Shown one piece after another: positions 55,832-64,000 of a stretch of 64,000 nt of DNA. The notes beneath the pieces were generated by a model, which worked only from the letters and a program-made list of their open reading frames with translations, did not search any database and was not told the origin of the DNA. The number at the start of each line of letters is the position of its first letter. Position 1 is the stretch's first letter. The stretch covers positions 62,001-126,000 of the forward strand of contig JACQXM010000062.1 in assembly GCA_016208685.1 (NCBI GenBank), read 5' to 3'. Source of the DNA: Planctomycetota bacterium. Its GTDB lineage: Bacteria; Planctomycetota; Phycisphaerae; UBA1845. A program made the translations under genes and the position numbers.

Positions 55832-56602
55832 CTAATAGGTTCGGGCGCGGTAGGGGCTTCCATACCCCCGCGCCTCGCGGTCATACACGTCGTTGGCGTA
55901 GATAACTTCCGCGGGCGCGGTGTACGCCTGCACCACCGGCCCCACGGGGAACAGCACCTCGCGCAGCCGCAGGCCGATCCAGGCCAGCGGCGTCGCCGGG
56001 ATGTACACGATGTCGTCGGGCTCCAGCAGGACGTTCTGGCTCCAGTCGCCGGAGTGAATCATCTTGTCCACGTTGACGTGCAGCGTCCGCACCGGTGTTT
56101 CGCCGTGCGCCGGGCGCACCACCTTCACCTGGCTGGTCCATGACAGATAGTCGACACCTGAGGCCAGTACGGCGTCGAGCAGCGTGTCGCGGCCGGTGTA
56201 GACCCGGGCCCCGCTCTGGGCCTGGCCGTAGACGTAGTATTTCTTGCTGGCGTAGGCCACCAGGCGGACGCTGACTTTGGGATCCACGTAGTAGCGACTG
56301 AGCAGCACCTCGAGCTTGGCGGCGATCTCCTTGGCGGTCATGCCCACGATCTTCACCTCGCCGAGCAGCCGCAGGTTGATCTTGCCGTCGGGCTGGATGC
56401 GCTGCACCTCGCCGTCTATCTCCAGGATGCGCGGGGCGCTGATGCCCACGGCGTCGGGAATGCCCACGCGGTATTCGATGGCGGAGACCTCGTGCTCGTG
56501 CTCGCGCAGGAAGTGGAGAATGTCGGCGTTTTTCGGAGCGCAGCCGCAGAGCAGGGTCACCGCCGCCGGCACCACCGCCCAACGCTCCGCTGCGTGCCTC
56601 AT
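55832..56602 (-). CDS. Polysaccharide export lipoprotein (Wza-like)
   Basis: 256 residues from ATG 56602. N-terminal lipobox LLCGC. The poly-export domain is clear: EYRVGIPDAVGISAP, RIQPDGKINLRLLGEVKIVGMTAKEIAAKLEVLL and SRYYVDPKVSVRLVAY. The following SLBB-like part is YVYGQAQSGARVYTGRDTLLDAVLASG, SWTSQVKVVRPA, LEPDDIVYIPAT. This outer-membrane channel subunit exports exopolysaccharide. First gene of the operon; transcribed divergently from the ExeA-like gene. The sequence ends in a short tail with no extra helix. Confidence 0.9.
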   Translation of the reverse strand: MRHAAERWAVVPAAVTLLCGCAPKNADILHFLREHEHEVSAIEYRVGIPDAVGISAPRILEIDGEVQRIQPDGKINLRLLGEVKIVGMTAKEIAAKLEVLLSRYYVDPKVSVRLVAYASKKYYVYGQAQSGARVYTGRDTLLDAVLASGVDYLSWTSQVKVVRPAHGETPVRTLHVNVDKMIHSGDWSQNVLLEPDDIVYIPATPLAWIGLRLREVLFPVGPVVQAYTAPAEVIYANDVYDREARGYGSPYRARTY

Positions 56603-56982
56603 GTACCTGACTTTCCAGCAAGTGCCGACCTGCGGCACTACCCGACCCGGGCCGCGGCTCCGCCCTGCCGGCGGTTATCGGTCAACCGGCCTGGCGCGCG
56701 ACCGCACCGATTGCGGCCGGCCCTGCGGACTTATCGGGTTGTCCGTTACTTATCTGAATCAACCGCGGGGCGCGGCGATCATCGCCGTGCCCGGCGCCGC
56801 GCGCCTTCCGGCGCCGGGTCGCGGCATGGCCGATAAAACGCCGCAACCGCCGCCGTGCCCCGCGTGCGTCCGGGAAGATCGCCGCCGGCGTTCTCAAGGG
56901 CGCCCGACCTGCGACCGATAGTTCACGGAAGGGCGCGGCTCGAGCGCCCGGGGCGCGGTCCGGAGCGGCCTGAGGGCGGATC
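56603..56982. other. Divergent spacer with two inverted repeats
   Basis: 380 bp between the divergent Wza-like and ExeA-like genes. No gene is seen. It includes the palindrome CGGCGATCATCGCCG (56773-56787) and the 9-bp inverted repeat CCCGGCGCC (56790-56798)/GGCGCCGGG (56810-56818). Either may be an operator for the two divergent promoters. No clear -10/-35 pair was identified. Confidence 0.35.
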
Positions 56983-58689
56983 ATGTACGCAGAGTTCTTT
57001 GGCCTACGCGAGCTGCCCTTCAACAACACGCCCGACCCACGTTTCTTCTACTCCACGCCGGACCACGAAGAGGCCCTGGCTTCGCTCATCTACACCGTCC
57101 AGGAGCGCAAGGGGTTCGTGCTGCTGACCGGCGAAGTGGGCACGGGCAAGACGCTGGTCTCGCGCATGATGCTCAAGCACTTCGGCGCCGCTATCGCCTT
57201 CGCCCACATCAACCACGCGGTGCAGGGGGCGGGGGATCTGATGGAAGCGGTGGCCACCGAGTTCGAACTGCCCTTGGAGCCGGGCAGCAGCCGCACCAAA
57301 CTGGTGCGGGCCCTGCATGACTTCCTTCTGGCGCGGTTCGCGCAGAACCTCCCCGTGGTGCTGGTGCTCGACGAGGCACAGACTCTGCCCGACGAGGCGT
57401 TCGAGCAGGTGCGGACCATCGGCAATCTGGAGTCGGACGACGCGAAGCTGCTTCAGATCGTCATCGTCGGCCAGACGGAATTGCAGGAGCGGTTCGCCTC
57501 GCCGCGGCTTCGCCAGCTCAAGCAGCGCATCTTCCGCAGCTTCCATCTGCCGGCCTTGAGCCGCAGCGCCACGGAAGGCTACATCCGCCAGCGACTGGCG
57601 GTCGCCGGCGCCGCCGACGTCGAGGTGTTCGGCGCCGACGCCATCGACCGCATCTACGACTACTCCCACGGGCTTCCCCGACTCATCAATGCCTTGTGCG
57701 ACAACGCCATGCTCAGCGCCTATTCCTCGGACCGGCGGCGCGTCGACGGGGCGCTCGTGCTTACGGTCATCGAACAGATGATGATGGGAGGCGAGCCGGC
57801 GGCCACGGGACCCGGCAACCCCAACTCCGGCGGCGCCTTCGGCCCCGGCGAGTCACACGCGTCCGGGGTCACCCCCGTCGCCACGGTCCCCTCGGCGGTG
57901 GGCTTGCCGACTCAGCCCGGCGGCTACCCGCCCGCGGGATTCATGGAGCGACTCTCGCAACTGGTCACGGCGCTGGAATCACGTCTGGCGGCATGCAGCA
58001 CCGGCCAGGCAGTGCAGGACGCGATGCGGGAATGCCGATCGACGGCGCCGGGTGTCGCGGAGACGCCGCAGGCTACAGGGCGATCGAACGGAACACGAGT
58101 GCGACCGGAGCCCATCGACGCCGCGCCGCGCGAGGGTCCGGACGCGGCGCGGACGGCGCGCACCGTCATGGCTGAGCTTCGGCCGCTGCTCGCCCAGGTA
58201 CAGGAACAGACGTCGCGGGCGGAGGCGGCGTGTCGAGAGTTGTCAACCCGTGAGCTGGCGGCACAGAAAGCCGCCGCCAAGGCGCGTGCCGGTGTCGAAG
58301 ACATCCGCCGCGTGTTCGAGGGTCTCAAGGGGCTCACCGAGCGCACCGGACGGGCCGAACTCAGCGTCCGGCGGTTGCTGGAGCAACTCGGCGCTCAGAC
58401 CGAACGCTCGCGCCAGGTCGCCGACCATCTGGCGGACGGCGTCCGCCGAGCGGCCCTTGCCGGCGTGTCGCGCCCCGGCACGGCCCGGATCGTCCAGCAG
58501 GCAGCGACCCCCGCGTCCCGGGTGGCGCCTCTCCCCCCGGGGCCCGTCAGCCCGGCGGAGGCGGTTCGGTCCGCGTCCGCAAGCCCTTCGCCCGCCGCGC
58601 GCCTGGCGGAAGAAGTGCAGTCGCTGCTGCGCTGCATCCCCTCGGGGTCGAGTCCTTCCTGCCCCCCGCCGGCATCCCTCGCATCGTAA
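56983..58689 (+). CDS. ExeA/GspA-like AAA ATPase with long C-terminal extension
   Basis: 568 residues; ATG 56983. MYAEFFGLRELPFNNTPDPRFFY is the canonical start of ExeA-type ATPases. Walker A LLTGEVGTGKTLVSRMML, Walker B VVLVLDEAQTLPDEA, sensor region LQIVIVGQTELQERF, RLRQLKQRIFRSFHLPAL and the C-terminal helical lid SHGLPRLINALCDNAML are all present in the first ~265 residues. The rest is Pro/Gly/Ser-rich then a coiled coil (QVQEQTSRAEAACRELSTRELAAQKAAA). ExeA helps insert the T2SS secretin; in exosortase/EPS loci a related ATPase sits beside BY-kinases, as here. Both readings fit this window. Confidence 0.87.
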   Translation: MYAEFFGLRELPFNNTPDPRFFYSTPDHEEALASLIYTVQERKGFVLLTGEVGTGKTLVSRMMLKHFGAAIAFAHINHAVQGAGDLMEAVATEFELPLEPGSSRTKLVRALHDFLLARFAQNLPVVLVLDEAQTLPDEAFEQVRTIGNLESDDAKLLQIVIVGQTELQERFASPRLRQLKQRIFRSFHLPALSRSATEGYIRQRLAVAGAADVEVFGADAIDRIYDYSHGLPRLINALCDNAMLSAYSSDRRRVDGALVLTVIEQMMMGGEPAATGPGNPNSGGAFGPGESHASGVTPVATVPSAVGLPTQPGGYPPAGFMERLSQLVTALESRLAACSTGQAVQDAMRECRSTAPGVAETPQATGRSNGTRVRPEPIDAAPREGPDAARTARTVMAELRPLLAQVQEQTSRAEAACRELSTRELAAQKAAAKARAGVEDIRRVFEGLKGLTERTGRAELSVRRLLEQLGAQTERSRQVADHLADGVRRAALAGVSRPGTARIVQQAATPASRVAPLPPGPVSPAEAVRSASASPSPAARLAEEVQSLLRCIPSGSSPSCPPPASLAS

Positions 58690-58951
58690 TCACCGCCGCC
58701 CGCGCTGCGCCCCGGAGACGGCGCAGGTCGGTGAACAGAAAATAAAAAAACGCGTATCGTATATGGGCCGGGCGTGCCGAGTTAACCTATGCGCCGCTGG
58801 CGTGTCTAGGTTTCCGGCGGGTGTGCGCCCAGCTCGCGGCGCGGGTCATTCGCTCAACACTGGACTCCGTCTCTCAAGCCTCCTCCGGCCGGGAGCCGGG
58901 ACCCCGGACATCGAAACCACGCGGGCGGTGTCGCATACAAGGTGCGGAAGG

Positions 58952-59920
58952 ATGAGCGGCACGACGCTTCATGCACAGGTGGACGTCTTCTCCGGAATCC
59001 AGCCGCTGCTGGAACGGGTGGCGGACCACCCACTGGCGTCCGGCGTCGAGCTGCTCATCATCGGGGCGGTGGTTTACACCACGTTGCGTTTCTTCCAGGG
59101 CACGCGCGGGGCGCGCTTGTTGCGCGCCGTTTTCAGCATTCTGGTGGTGAGTTTCGCCGTGGTGTGGCTCACCGCGGAGCGCATCGAGGCGGAACGCATC
59201 AAGGTCCTATATCCCTACTTCGTGCTTAGTGTGTTCCTGGTGTCGCTGGTGGCGTTTCAAACCGAGCTCCGCCGGCTCCTCCTTCGCCTGGGCGAGGGAG
59301 CTTGGCTGCGGAGGTGGATCCGGGATTCGCACGAGGCAGTGGAACCCATCGTGACGGCCGTGGAACGCCTCTCACGCAAGAAAGTGGGAGCGCTGATTGC
59401 CATCGAGCGACGCGGCGAGGTGGGACCGCTGATCGAATCGGGCGTGCAGTTGGATGCGGCGCTGACGGCCGAACTCCTGGAGACAATCTTCTGGCCGGGA
59501 ACCCCCCTGCACGACCTGGGCGTCATTGTCCACGGCGGACGGATTCAGGCGGCCGGCTGCCAGTTTCCGCTGGCCGAGTCGGGCGAGGTCGACCGGGCGC
59601 TGGGAAGCCGGCACCGCGCCGGCATCGGCATGAGTCAGGAGGCAGAGTGCGTCGTGGTGATCGTCAGCGAACAGTCGGGAGCCATTTCCGTGGCGGTGCG
59701 TGGCCAGTTGCGGCGCAACCTCACTCTTGTCGAGCTACGAGCCATGTTGATCCATGAGCTGGGGGGCGACGAGGAGCTTGTCGCGGAAGCATCGGTTTCC
59801 GCTCCCGCCGCCGATTCCCCGGGCGACAACGCCGCCGGACCAGCCGTCCCGCCGGTTTCCTCGCCGGCGCGCGAGTGTTCGCTCGCCCCGGCCCCGGAAC
59901 ACGCTGCCGGCAAGCGCTGA
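58952..59920 (+). CDS. cdaA: Diadenylate cyclase CdaA with altered DGA motif
   Basis: 322 residues from ATG 58952; GGAAGG immediately upstream. The N-terminus has three membrane helices (VELLIIGAVVYTTLRFF, LLRAVFSILVVSFAVVWLT, LYPYFVLSVFLVSLVAF), then the DAC domain: KKVGALIAIERRGEVG, ELLETIFWPGTPLHDLGVIVHGGRI and ALGSRHRAGIGMSQEAEC. The RHR motif is intact. The canonical DGA of 'PLHDGAVII' reads DLG here, keeping the Asp but changing the next two residues. Cyclic di-AMP production is expected but should be tested. The C-terminal ~50 residues are Pro/Ala-rich. The next gene encodes the usual YbbR-type partner. Confidence 0.88.
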   Translation: MSGTTLHAQVDVFSGIQPLLERVADHPLASGVELLIIGAVVYTTLRFFQGTRGARLLRAVFSILVVSFAVVWLTAERIEAERIKVLYPYFVLSVFLVSLVAFQTELRRLLLRLGEGAWLRRWIRDSHEAVEPIVTAVERLSRKKVGALIAIERRGEVGPLIESGVQLDAALTAELLETIFWPGTPLHDLGVIVHGGRIQAAGCQFPLAESGEVDRALGSRHRAGIGMSQEAECVVVIVSEQSGAISVAVRGQLRRNLTLVELRAMLIHELGGDEELVAEASVSAPAADSPGDNAAGPAVPPVSSPARECSLAPAPEHAAGKR

Positions 59921-59937
59921 GCGGCATGGGAGGAGCC

Positions 59938-61014
59938 ATGGAGCAACTCAAACTACTTGCCATGACCGTGGTGCTCACGCTGCTCATCTGGGCCGGCGCG
60001 GACACGCTGGTGAACGAGACGGCTTCGGTGCGGGTGTCGTTCGAGGTGATGCCGCTCGCCGAGTCCGACTTGCTGATGGATCTGACGCCGGCGGCGAAAT
60101 CGCAGCTTTTCGAACTCCGGGTCGTGGGTCCGCGGCGCGTGGTGGAGGAGTTTCAGGCCCGCGAACCACTGACCGTGCGGCTCCGGCTCGGCCACGAGGG
60201 CGACATCGGCCCTACCACGATCGCGCTCGAGAAGAACATGGTCAAAGGGGCGATCGCCGAGCAGTGGGGCGACTTCCGCAAGTTGAGCGTACTTTCCGTG
60301 GCTCCGTCGTCGCTGCCGGTGGTGGTGGACCGGCTGATCTCCGCCGATGTTGACTTGGCGCTCAAGTCCCTGACCCTCGCTTACGACGACGCGCCGCAGT
60401 TGAAGCGCTCCGTCACCACGGTGCGACTGCGCGAGAGCCGGTACAACGAGATGATGCGCGGCGGAGTGCCTCCACAAATCGACCTCAGCGCCGAGGTGGA
60501 ACGGCTACTGCGGGGAAAACCCACGGGGCAGACCACAACGGTGTCTGTGGCCATCGACCCCCGCGCTTTCGGGCCGGAGGCGGCGGCGAACCCCAGCAGC
60601 GTCGAGGTGACGGCCGCGGTCAAATCGCAACGCATGACCGCGGAGATCCCCACCGTCCCCATCAAGACCGTGCTCAGTTTCGCCAATCTGGCACAGCCCG
60701 TGTACGCGGTGGCACGAGACGGCACGCGGCTGACCCTGGTCACGCAGACTATCCGCGTGACCGGACCCACGGATGAGGTGGCAAAGCTGGTGCGAGGCGA
60801 GACACGTGCCTTCGGGTTCATCCAGCTCAAGGAGGCCGATCTTCAGGAAGTCGGCGCCTATCGAGCATGGACGCCTGAATTCCAGCTTCCACAGAACATA
60901 GAGCTTGTTGAGGAGCCGCAACCGATAGAATTTAAACTCACGATGTCTCCCGCGACCGATGGCAACGGCGATTCGCGTCCTCAGCGCCCGCCCGCAGGAC
61001 AAACCGGTTCGTAG
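59938..61014 (+). CDS. YbbR/CdaR-like regulator of diadenylate cyclase
   Basis: 358 residues; ATG 59938 after GGGAGGAGCC, 17 nt after cdaA. One N-terminal membrane helix (LKLLAMTVVLTLLIWAGADTL) followed by repeated extracytoplasmic beta domains (VRVSFEVMPL, VVVDRLISADVDL, AEIPTVPIKTVLSF, QTIRVTGPTDEVAKL), the YbbR repeat style, ending in a polar Pro-rich tail. In other bacteria CdaR sits in the membrane beside CdaA and modulates it, and the two genes are neighbours as here. Confidence 0.78.
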   Translation: MEQLKLLAMTVVLTLLIWAGADTLVNETASVRVSFEVMPLAESDLLMDLTPAAKSQLFELRVVGPRRVVEEFQAREPLTVRLRLGHEGDIGPTTIALEKNMVKGAIAEQWGDFRKLSVLSVAPSSLPVVVDRLISADVDLALKSLTLAYDDAPQLKRSVTTVRLRESRYNEMMRGGVPPQIDLSAEVERLLRGKPTGQTTTVSVAIDPRAFGPEAAANPSSVEVTAAVKSQRMTAEIPTVPIKTVLSFANLAQPVYAVARDGTRLTLVTQTIRVTGPTDEVAKLVRGETRAFGFIQLKEADLQEVGAYRAWTPEFQLPQNIELVEEPQPIEFKLTMSPATDGNGDSRPQRPPAGQTGS

Positions 61015-61042
61015 GCGCCGGCGGGATTCGCGCGCCGGGGAC

Positions 61043-61070
61043 TTGACGACGGGTTACGGGTCGCTACACT
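61043..61070 (+). promoter_or_regulatory. Promoter of the 5S rRNA gene
   Basis: TTGACG (61043-61048), 16-nt spacer, TACACT (61065-61070). Transcription would start about 7-8 nt later, where the 5S helix I begins. Good match in sequence, spacing and position. Confidence 0.65.
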
Positions 61071-61077
61071 GCTCCTC

Positions 61078-61180
61078 GCGGTGATAATACGTGCGGGGAA
61101 ACACCCGTTACCATTCCGAACACGGAAGTGAAGTCTGCACGGCCGATGGTAGTCGCAAGGCGAGAGTAGGTGATTGCCGC
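61078..61180 (+). rRNA. 5S ribosomal RNA, stand-alone
   Basis: The ends GCGGTGAT (61078-61085) and ATTGCCGC (61173-61180) pair as helix I (8 bp with two G-U pairs). Internal 5S signatures are CCGTTACCATTCCGAACACG, GGAAGTGAAG, GCCGATGGTAGT and GCGAGAGTAGG, in that order. The length of about 103 nt is a little short because the exact ends may lie one to a few bases out. No 16S or 23S gene is next to it; it is flanked by the cdaR-like gene and a secreted protein gene, has its own promoter and its own terminator. Confidence 0.93.
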
Positions 61181-61191
61181 ACTTTTTGAAG

Positions 61192-61216
61192 ATGCCCGCT
61201 TCGGCGGGCATTTTCT
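61192..61216 (+). terminator. Intrinsic terminator of the 5S rRNA gene
   Basis: ATGCCCGC-TTCG-GCGGGCAT hairpin with a UUCG tetraloop at 61192-61211, followed by TTTCTT. Placed 11 nt after the 5S end. Confidence 0.9.
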
Positions 61217-61635
61217 TGCGCTCAGGTTGCTCATCGTGGTACCTTCCGACCCGACGTCACCCGAAGCGCCCCGGTCGCTCACCCTGGTGCTGATCCGCGC
61301 GGCGCCATGCTCCGCGCCAGTATCCGGGTGATCCGGAACGGCGTGTGCAATGTTCCCCTCGCGCTGCGGCATTCACGGGCACCCGCCCCAGGCGATGTCG
61401 GGCGAACGCTCCGCAAGGTGCGCGGCAAAAGGGAAAACGGTACCCAACCCCTTGTACGATCAACCGTAAGTTGTTATATTGATTCCCGCAGTTTCATATA
61501 CCCCGTCCCACCCCGGGGTGACGTTAGCCGTTTGGTGCTTTGATTCCGCGGTTTTGGCAATGGCCGCGGCAGGTTTTTCAAGGCAGGGCCTTCCCCGCGT
61601 CACAGCGGAGACAGACGTCGCCACGGAGATGATCC
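61217..61635. other. Spacer between 5S rRNA and beta-helix gene
   Basis: 419 bp. The first part is GC-rich without a gene; the second contains an AT-richer stretch with a good candidate promoter (see 61452-61480). No RNA gene or repeat recognised. Confidence 0.4.
61452..61480 (+). promoter_or_regulatory. Candidate promoter for the beta-helix protein gene
   Basis: TTGTAC (61452-61457), 17-nt spacer, TATATT (61475-61480), in locally AT-rich sequence. It would give a leader of about 150 nt before the ATG at 61636. Confidence 0.45.
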
Positions 61636-64000
61636 ATGCACTTGGTTCGGGCTGCTTCCCTGACTTTGGTTGGCGTCGGCTCACTGTCACCGGCATCGGC
61701 GGCGGCGCAGGAAATCTGGTACGTGGACGTAAGCGCGGCGGGCCCGAGCCAGGACGGGCTGGCTTGGTGCACGGCGTTTCTCGAGCTGCAAAACGCCCTG
61801 GCCGTCGCGTCGGCCGGTGACGAGATTCGAGTCGCCAACGGCACCTACAGCCCCGATCGCGGCAGCGGGCAGATCGCGGGCGATCGCCTTGCCACGTTCC
61901 ACCTGCGCCGCAGCGTGGCGCTGCGCGGCGGCTATGCCGGCTGCGGAGCAAGCGCCCCGGACGCACGGGATTATTCCCACTACGAGACCGTGCTCAGCGG
62001 TGACCTCGCGCGTGATGACCTGCCCGGGTTCGCCAACCGCGGCGACAACAGCTTCCACGTGGTGACCAATGACGACACGCTGGCGACCGATACCACGATT
62101 CTCGAGGGGTTCACCGTATCGGGCGGATACGCCAACGGCGATCTGGCGAGCAAGACCGACCAGGGCAGCGGCATGCACAACCACAGCGGTGTCGCTCCCC
62201 TGTTCGGCGGCCGTCCGCTGCTGAGCGGGTGCGTCTTCAAGGATAACTGGGCCGCCAATCACGGCGCCGTCAACGACCACGGCGGGATGACCATCGTAGA
62301 CTGCGAATTCCGCGACAACCACGCGGGCCAATGGGGCGGCGGACTGTACATCCACGCCACGCTGCCCACGTCGGTCACCGATTGCCGGTTCATCAACAAC
62401 CAGACGGACGGTGCCTCGGGGGGCGGCGGCGGCGTGGTACACGAAGGTGCGGCGACGTTCACCCGCTGCGATTTCTCCGGCAACCGCTCGCGCCGGAACG
62501 GCGGCGGCATGTACCACCACGGGGGAGCCACGCCCACCCTGGTCGACTGCGTCTTCGAGGGCAACGTAGCCGACGACGGATCCGCCACCTCCGACTCCAA
62601 GGGCGGCGGCATGTACAGCCAGGACAGCACGGTGTCGCTGAGCCGATGCACCTTCCGGGCGAACAGCGTGGAGGGCGGCACTGTCGGGGGAGGTGGTGGG
62701 TTCTACAGCATTAATACCGGCGGCACGGTGAGTGATTGTCTGTTCGACTCCAACCTTTCGGACTACTCGGCCGGTGCCATTTATTTCGCCGCGGGAGAAA
62801 CCCCCGTGGTCCGGAACTGCGACTTCGTCGCCAATCGCGCCTATTGGGGAGCCGGCATCTACGCCAACGGCCCCAACAGCCCGGACATCCGTGGCTGCAT
62901 TTTCCGCGACGGCGTCGTCAGCGGGTACGGCGCGGGCGTGCGCCTCTTCCGTTCCGATGCCCGCCTATCGTGGTGCCAATTCTGGAATAACCGCGCCGTT
63001 AACCACGGCGGCGCGCTGTCCAGCACCGCGGCAACGAACCTGCTGGTCACCCACTGCCGTTTTTTCGACAACCGCTCCATAAGCAGCAGCTCGTTCAAGG
63101 GCGGCGCCATCGGCACCTCCGACGCGCTCATCACCATCTCCAACTCCGCCTTCATCAAGAATGCCTCGAGCGAGGGCGGTGCCCTGTTCGTGCAGGGAGT
63201 TCTGGCGGATCGAAGCGTGACGATCATCAACTGCACATTCGCGGAGAATGCCGCGCCGACCGGAACCGCCGTGGCGGTCGCCACGATGGCCGGCGGAACC
63301 ACGAACCTGACGGTGGCCAACTCCATCCTGTCCAACGGTGGAGGTGAAATCGCGGTGTCCGGGCCCGGAACGGTGAATACCGCGGTGTCGTACAGTTTCG
63401 TGCAGGGCGGCTGGCCCGGACCCGGCAACCTTACGGAGGACCCGCAGTTCGCCGATCTTGATGGCCGCGACGACCTCCTGGGAACGGCGGATGACTCGGT
63501 GCGCTTGTCGAGCACCTCGCCCTGCATCGACGCGGCGAACACCTCGGTCCTTCCCCCAGACATCGCGGACGTGGACGACGACGGCGACACCACGGAGCCC
63601 ACGCCGCTGGACCTCTCGGGGGACGGCCGGTTGACGGATCACCCGTCGGCGCCCGGCGGGGGCAATCCCCCGCCGCCCGTTTCCTGGTTGGACATGGGCG
63701 CGCTTGAGTACGGGGACTGCAACGGCAACGGGGTTTTCGATGATCTGGAAATCGCGAACGGCACCAGCACCGATTGCAACGCCAACGAGCTTCCCGATGA
63801 ATGCGAACCGGATTGTAACGCCAATGGTGTGCCCGACGACTGTGATCTCGCCTCCGGAAGCTCCGACTGCAACGCCAACGGCGTTGTCGACGCCTGCGAA
63901 CAGGACTGCAACGCCAACGGCGTGGCGGACGGATGCGAGGAGGATTGCAACGCCAACGCCGCACCCGACGATTGCGACGTGGCCTCCGGCGCCAGCTCCG
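61636..64000 (+). CDS. Secreted parallel beta-helix protein with DCNxNG repeats (C-terminus beyond window)
   Basis: At least 788 residues; ATG 61636 with GGAG 8 nt upstream; signal peptide (LTLVGVGSLSPASAAAQ). WYVDVSAAGPSQDGLAWCTAF and ALAVASAGDEIRVANGTYSP open a pectin-lyase-like right-handed beta-helix, whose rungs repeat the pattern 'GG.....tv.dC.F..N.A..GGG': NHAGQWGGGLYI, CDFSGNRSRRNGGGMYHHGG, CTFRANSVEGGTVGGGGGF. After about residue 690 come acidic repeats DCNGNGVFDDLE, DCNANGVPDDCD, DCNANGVADGCE (at least six), a Ca-binding-like linker common in planctomycete secreted proteins. No catalytic residues can be assigned. The frame is open at the window edge. Confidence 0.87.
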   Translation, partial: MHLVRAASLTLVGVGSLSPASAAAQEIWYVDVSAAGPSQDGLAWCTAFLELQNALAVASAGDEIRVANGTYSPDRGSGQIAGDRLATFHLRRSVALRGGYAGCGASAPDARDYSHYETVLSGDLARDDLPGFANRGDNSFHVVTNDDTLATDTTILEGFTVSGGYANGDLASKTDQGSGMHNHSGVAPLFGGRPLLSGCVFKDNWAANHGAVNDHGGMTIVDCEFRDNHAGQWGGGLYIHATLPTSVTDCRFINNQTDGASGGGGGVVHEGAATFTRCDFSGNRSRRNGGGMYHHGGATPTLVDCVFEGNVADDGSATSDSKGGGMYSQDSTVSLSRCTFRANSVEGGTVGGGGGFYSINTGGTVSDCLFDSNLSDYSAGAIYFAAGETPVVRNCDFVANRAYWGAGIYANGPNSPDIRGCIFRDGVVSGYGAGVRLFRSDARLSWCQFWNNRAVNHGGALSSTAATNLLVTHCRFFDNRSISSSSFKGGAIGTSDALITISNSAFIKNASSEGGALFVQGVLADRSVTIINCTFAENAAPTGTAVAVATMAGGTTNLTVANSILSNGGGEIAVSGPGTVNTAVSYSFVQGGWPGPGNLTEDPQFADLDGRDDLLGTADDSVRLSSTSPCIDAANTSVLPPDIADVDDDGDTTEPTPLDLSGDGRLTDHPSAPGGGNPPPPVSWLDMGALEYGDCNGNGVFDDLEIANGTSTDCNANELPDECEPDCNANGVPDDCDLASGSSDCNANGVVDACEQDCNANGVADGCEEDCNANAAPDDCDVASGASS

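Noticed and set aside
58052..58951. A 300-residue upstream extension of cdaA overlapping the ExeA-like gene
   Set aside because: It is Arg/Pro-rich shadow text of the ExeA-like coding region. The cyclase proper begins with its membrane helices at ATG 58952.

Overview
The window looks like chromosome of a high-GC member of the Planctomycetota (possibly Phycisphaerae-like; the rank is an inference). The signs are C-terminal dockerin-like Ca-binding pairs (DSDGDGDVD...), DCNxNGxPDxCD repeats, a PEP-CTERM surface protein, an Rhs tip of planctomycete style, very large open frames, short palindromic repeats scattered between and into genes, and an isolated 5S rRNA gene. Coding density is high, and most long open frames opposite the real genes are GC-driven shadows.

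Layout. (1) 1-17882, minus strand: a type II secretion (T2SS) operon read leftwards as gspF, G, H, I, J, K, L (PilM-PilN fusion), M (PilO-like with an Ig-like and a GspC-like domain), then a giant GspD-like protein. The last runs off the left edge after 2556 residues and carries about 22 secretin N-type repeats instead of the usual two or three. No gspE or separate gspC is present. (2) 18214-20302, minus: a DUF190 protein with a CrcB fluoride channel, then a methyltransferase with a Nudix hydrolase. (3) 20479-27948, plus: a 2489-residue Asn-rich PEP-CTERM surface protein with exact 702-bp repeats. (4) 28013-29808, minus: an ABC-2 exporter pair. (5) 29932-33297, minus: a secreted protein with four P-domain-like modules, Cys-rich CGNG repeats and a dockerin-like end. 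(6) 33298-34257: non-coding DNA packed with short palindromes and dispersed repeats. (7) 34258-35813, minus: a truncated Rhs tip with an HExxH, Cys-rich C-terminal domain, followed by a small lipoprotein (toxin/immunity-like). (8) 35988-37936, minus: an endonuclease/exonuclease/phosphatase-family protein and ilvC. (9) 38212-40418, plus: a sugar aminotransferase and a frameshifted UDP-glucuronate decarboxylase.

(10) 40646-50672, plus: a Mu-like head gene module (terminase, portal, protease, decoration protein, major capsid protein, gp36-like, small proteins, fibre-like and LamG-like proteins). It has no recognisable integrase/transposase, tail sheath, tube, tape measure or lysis gene, and a host dispersed repeat lies between terminase and portal. 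(11) 50986-53574, plus: a hybrid histidine kinase. (12) 53621-56602, minus: a polysaccharide export operon (Wza-like lipoprotein, BY-kinase-like ATPase, glycosyltransferase), divergent from (13) an ExeA-like AAA ATPase at 56983. (14) 58952-61014, plus: CdaA-type diadenylate cyclase and its YbbR/CdaR-like partner; the cyclase has an altered DGA motif. (15) 61043-61216: a stand-alone 5S rRNA gene with its own promoter and terminator. (16) 61636-64000, plus: a secreted parallel beta-helix protein that runs off the right edge.

The main theme is export and the cell surface: a T2SS with unusual outer-membrane and inner-membrane components, large exported proteins it may handle, and exopolysaccharide export. 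The strongest candidates for new biology are the giant repeat secretin with its GspM-GspC fusion, the tail-less Mu-like capsid module, and the Rhs HExxH toxin/immunity pair. These are inferences from reading the sequence; no database search was run.
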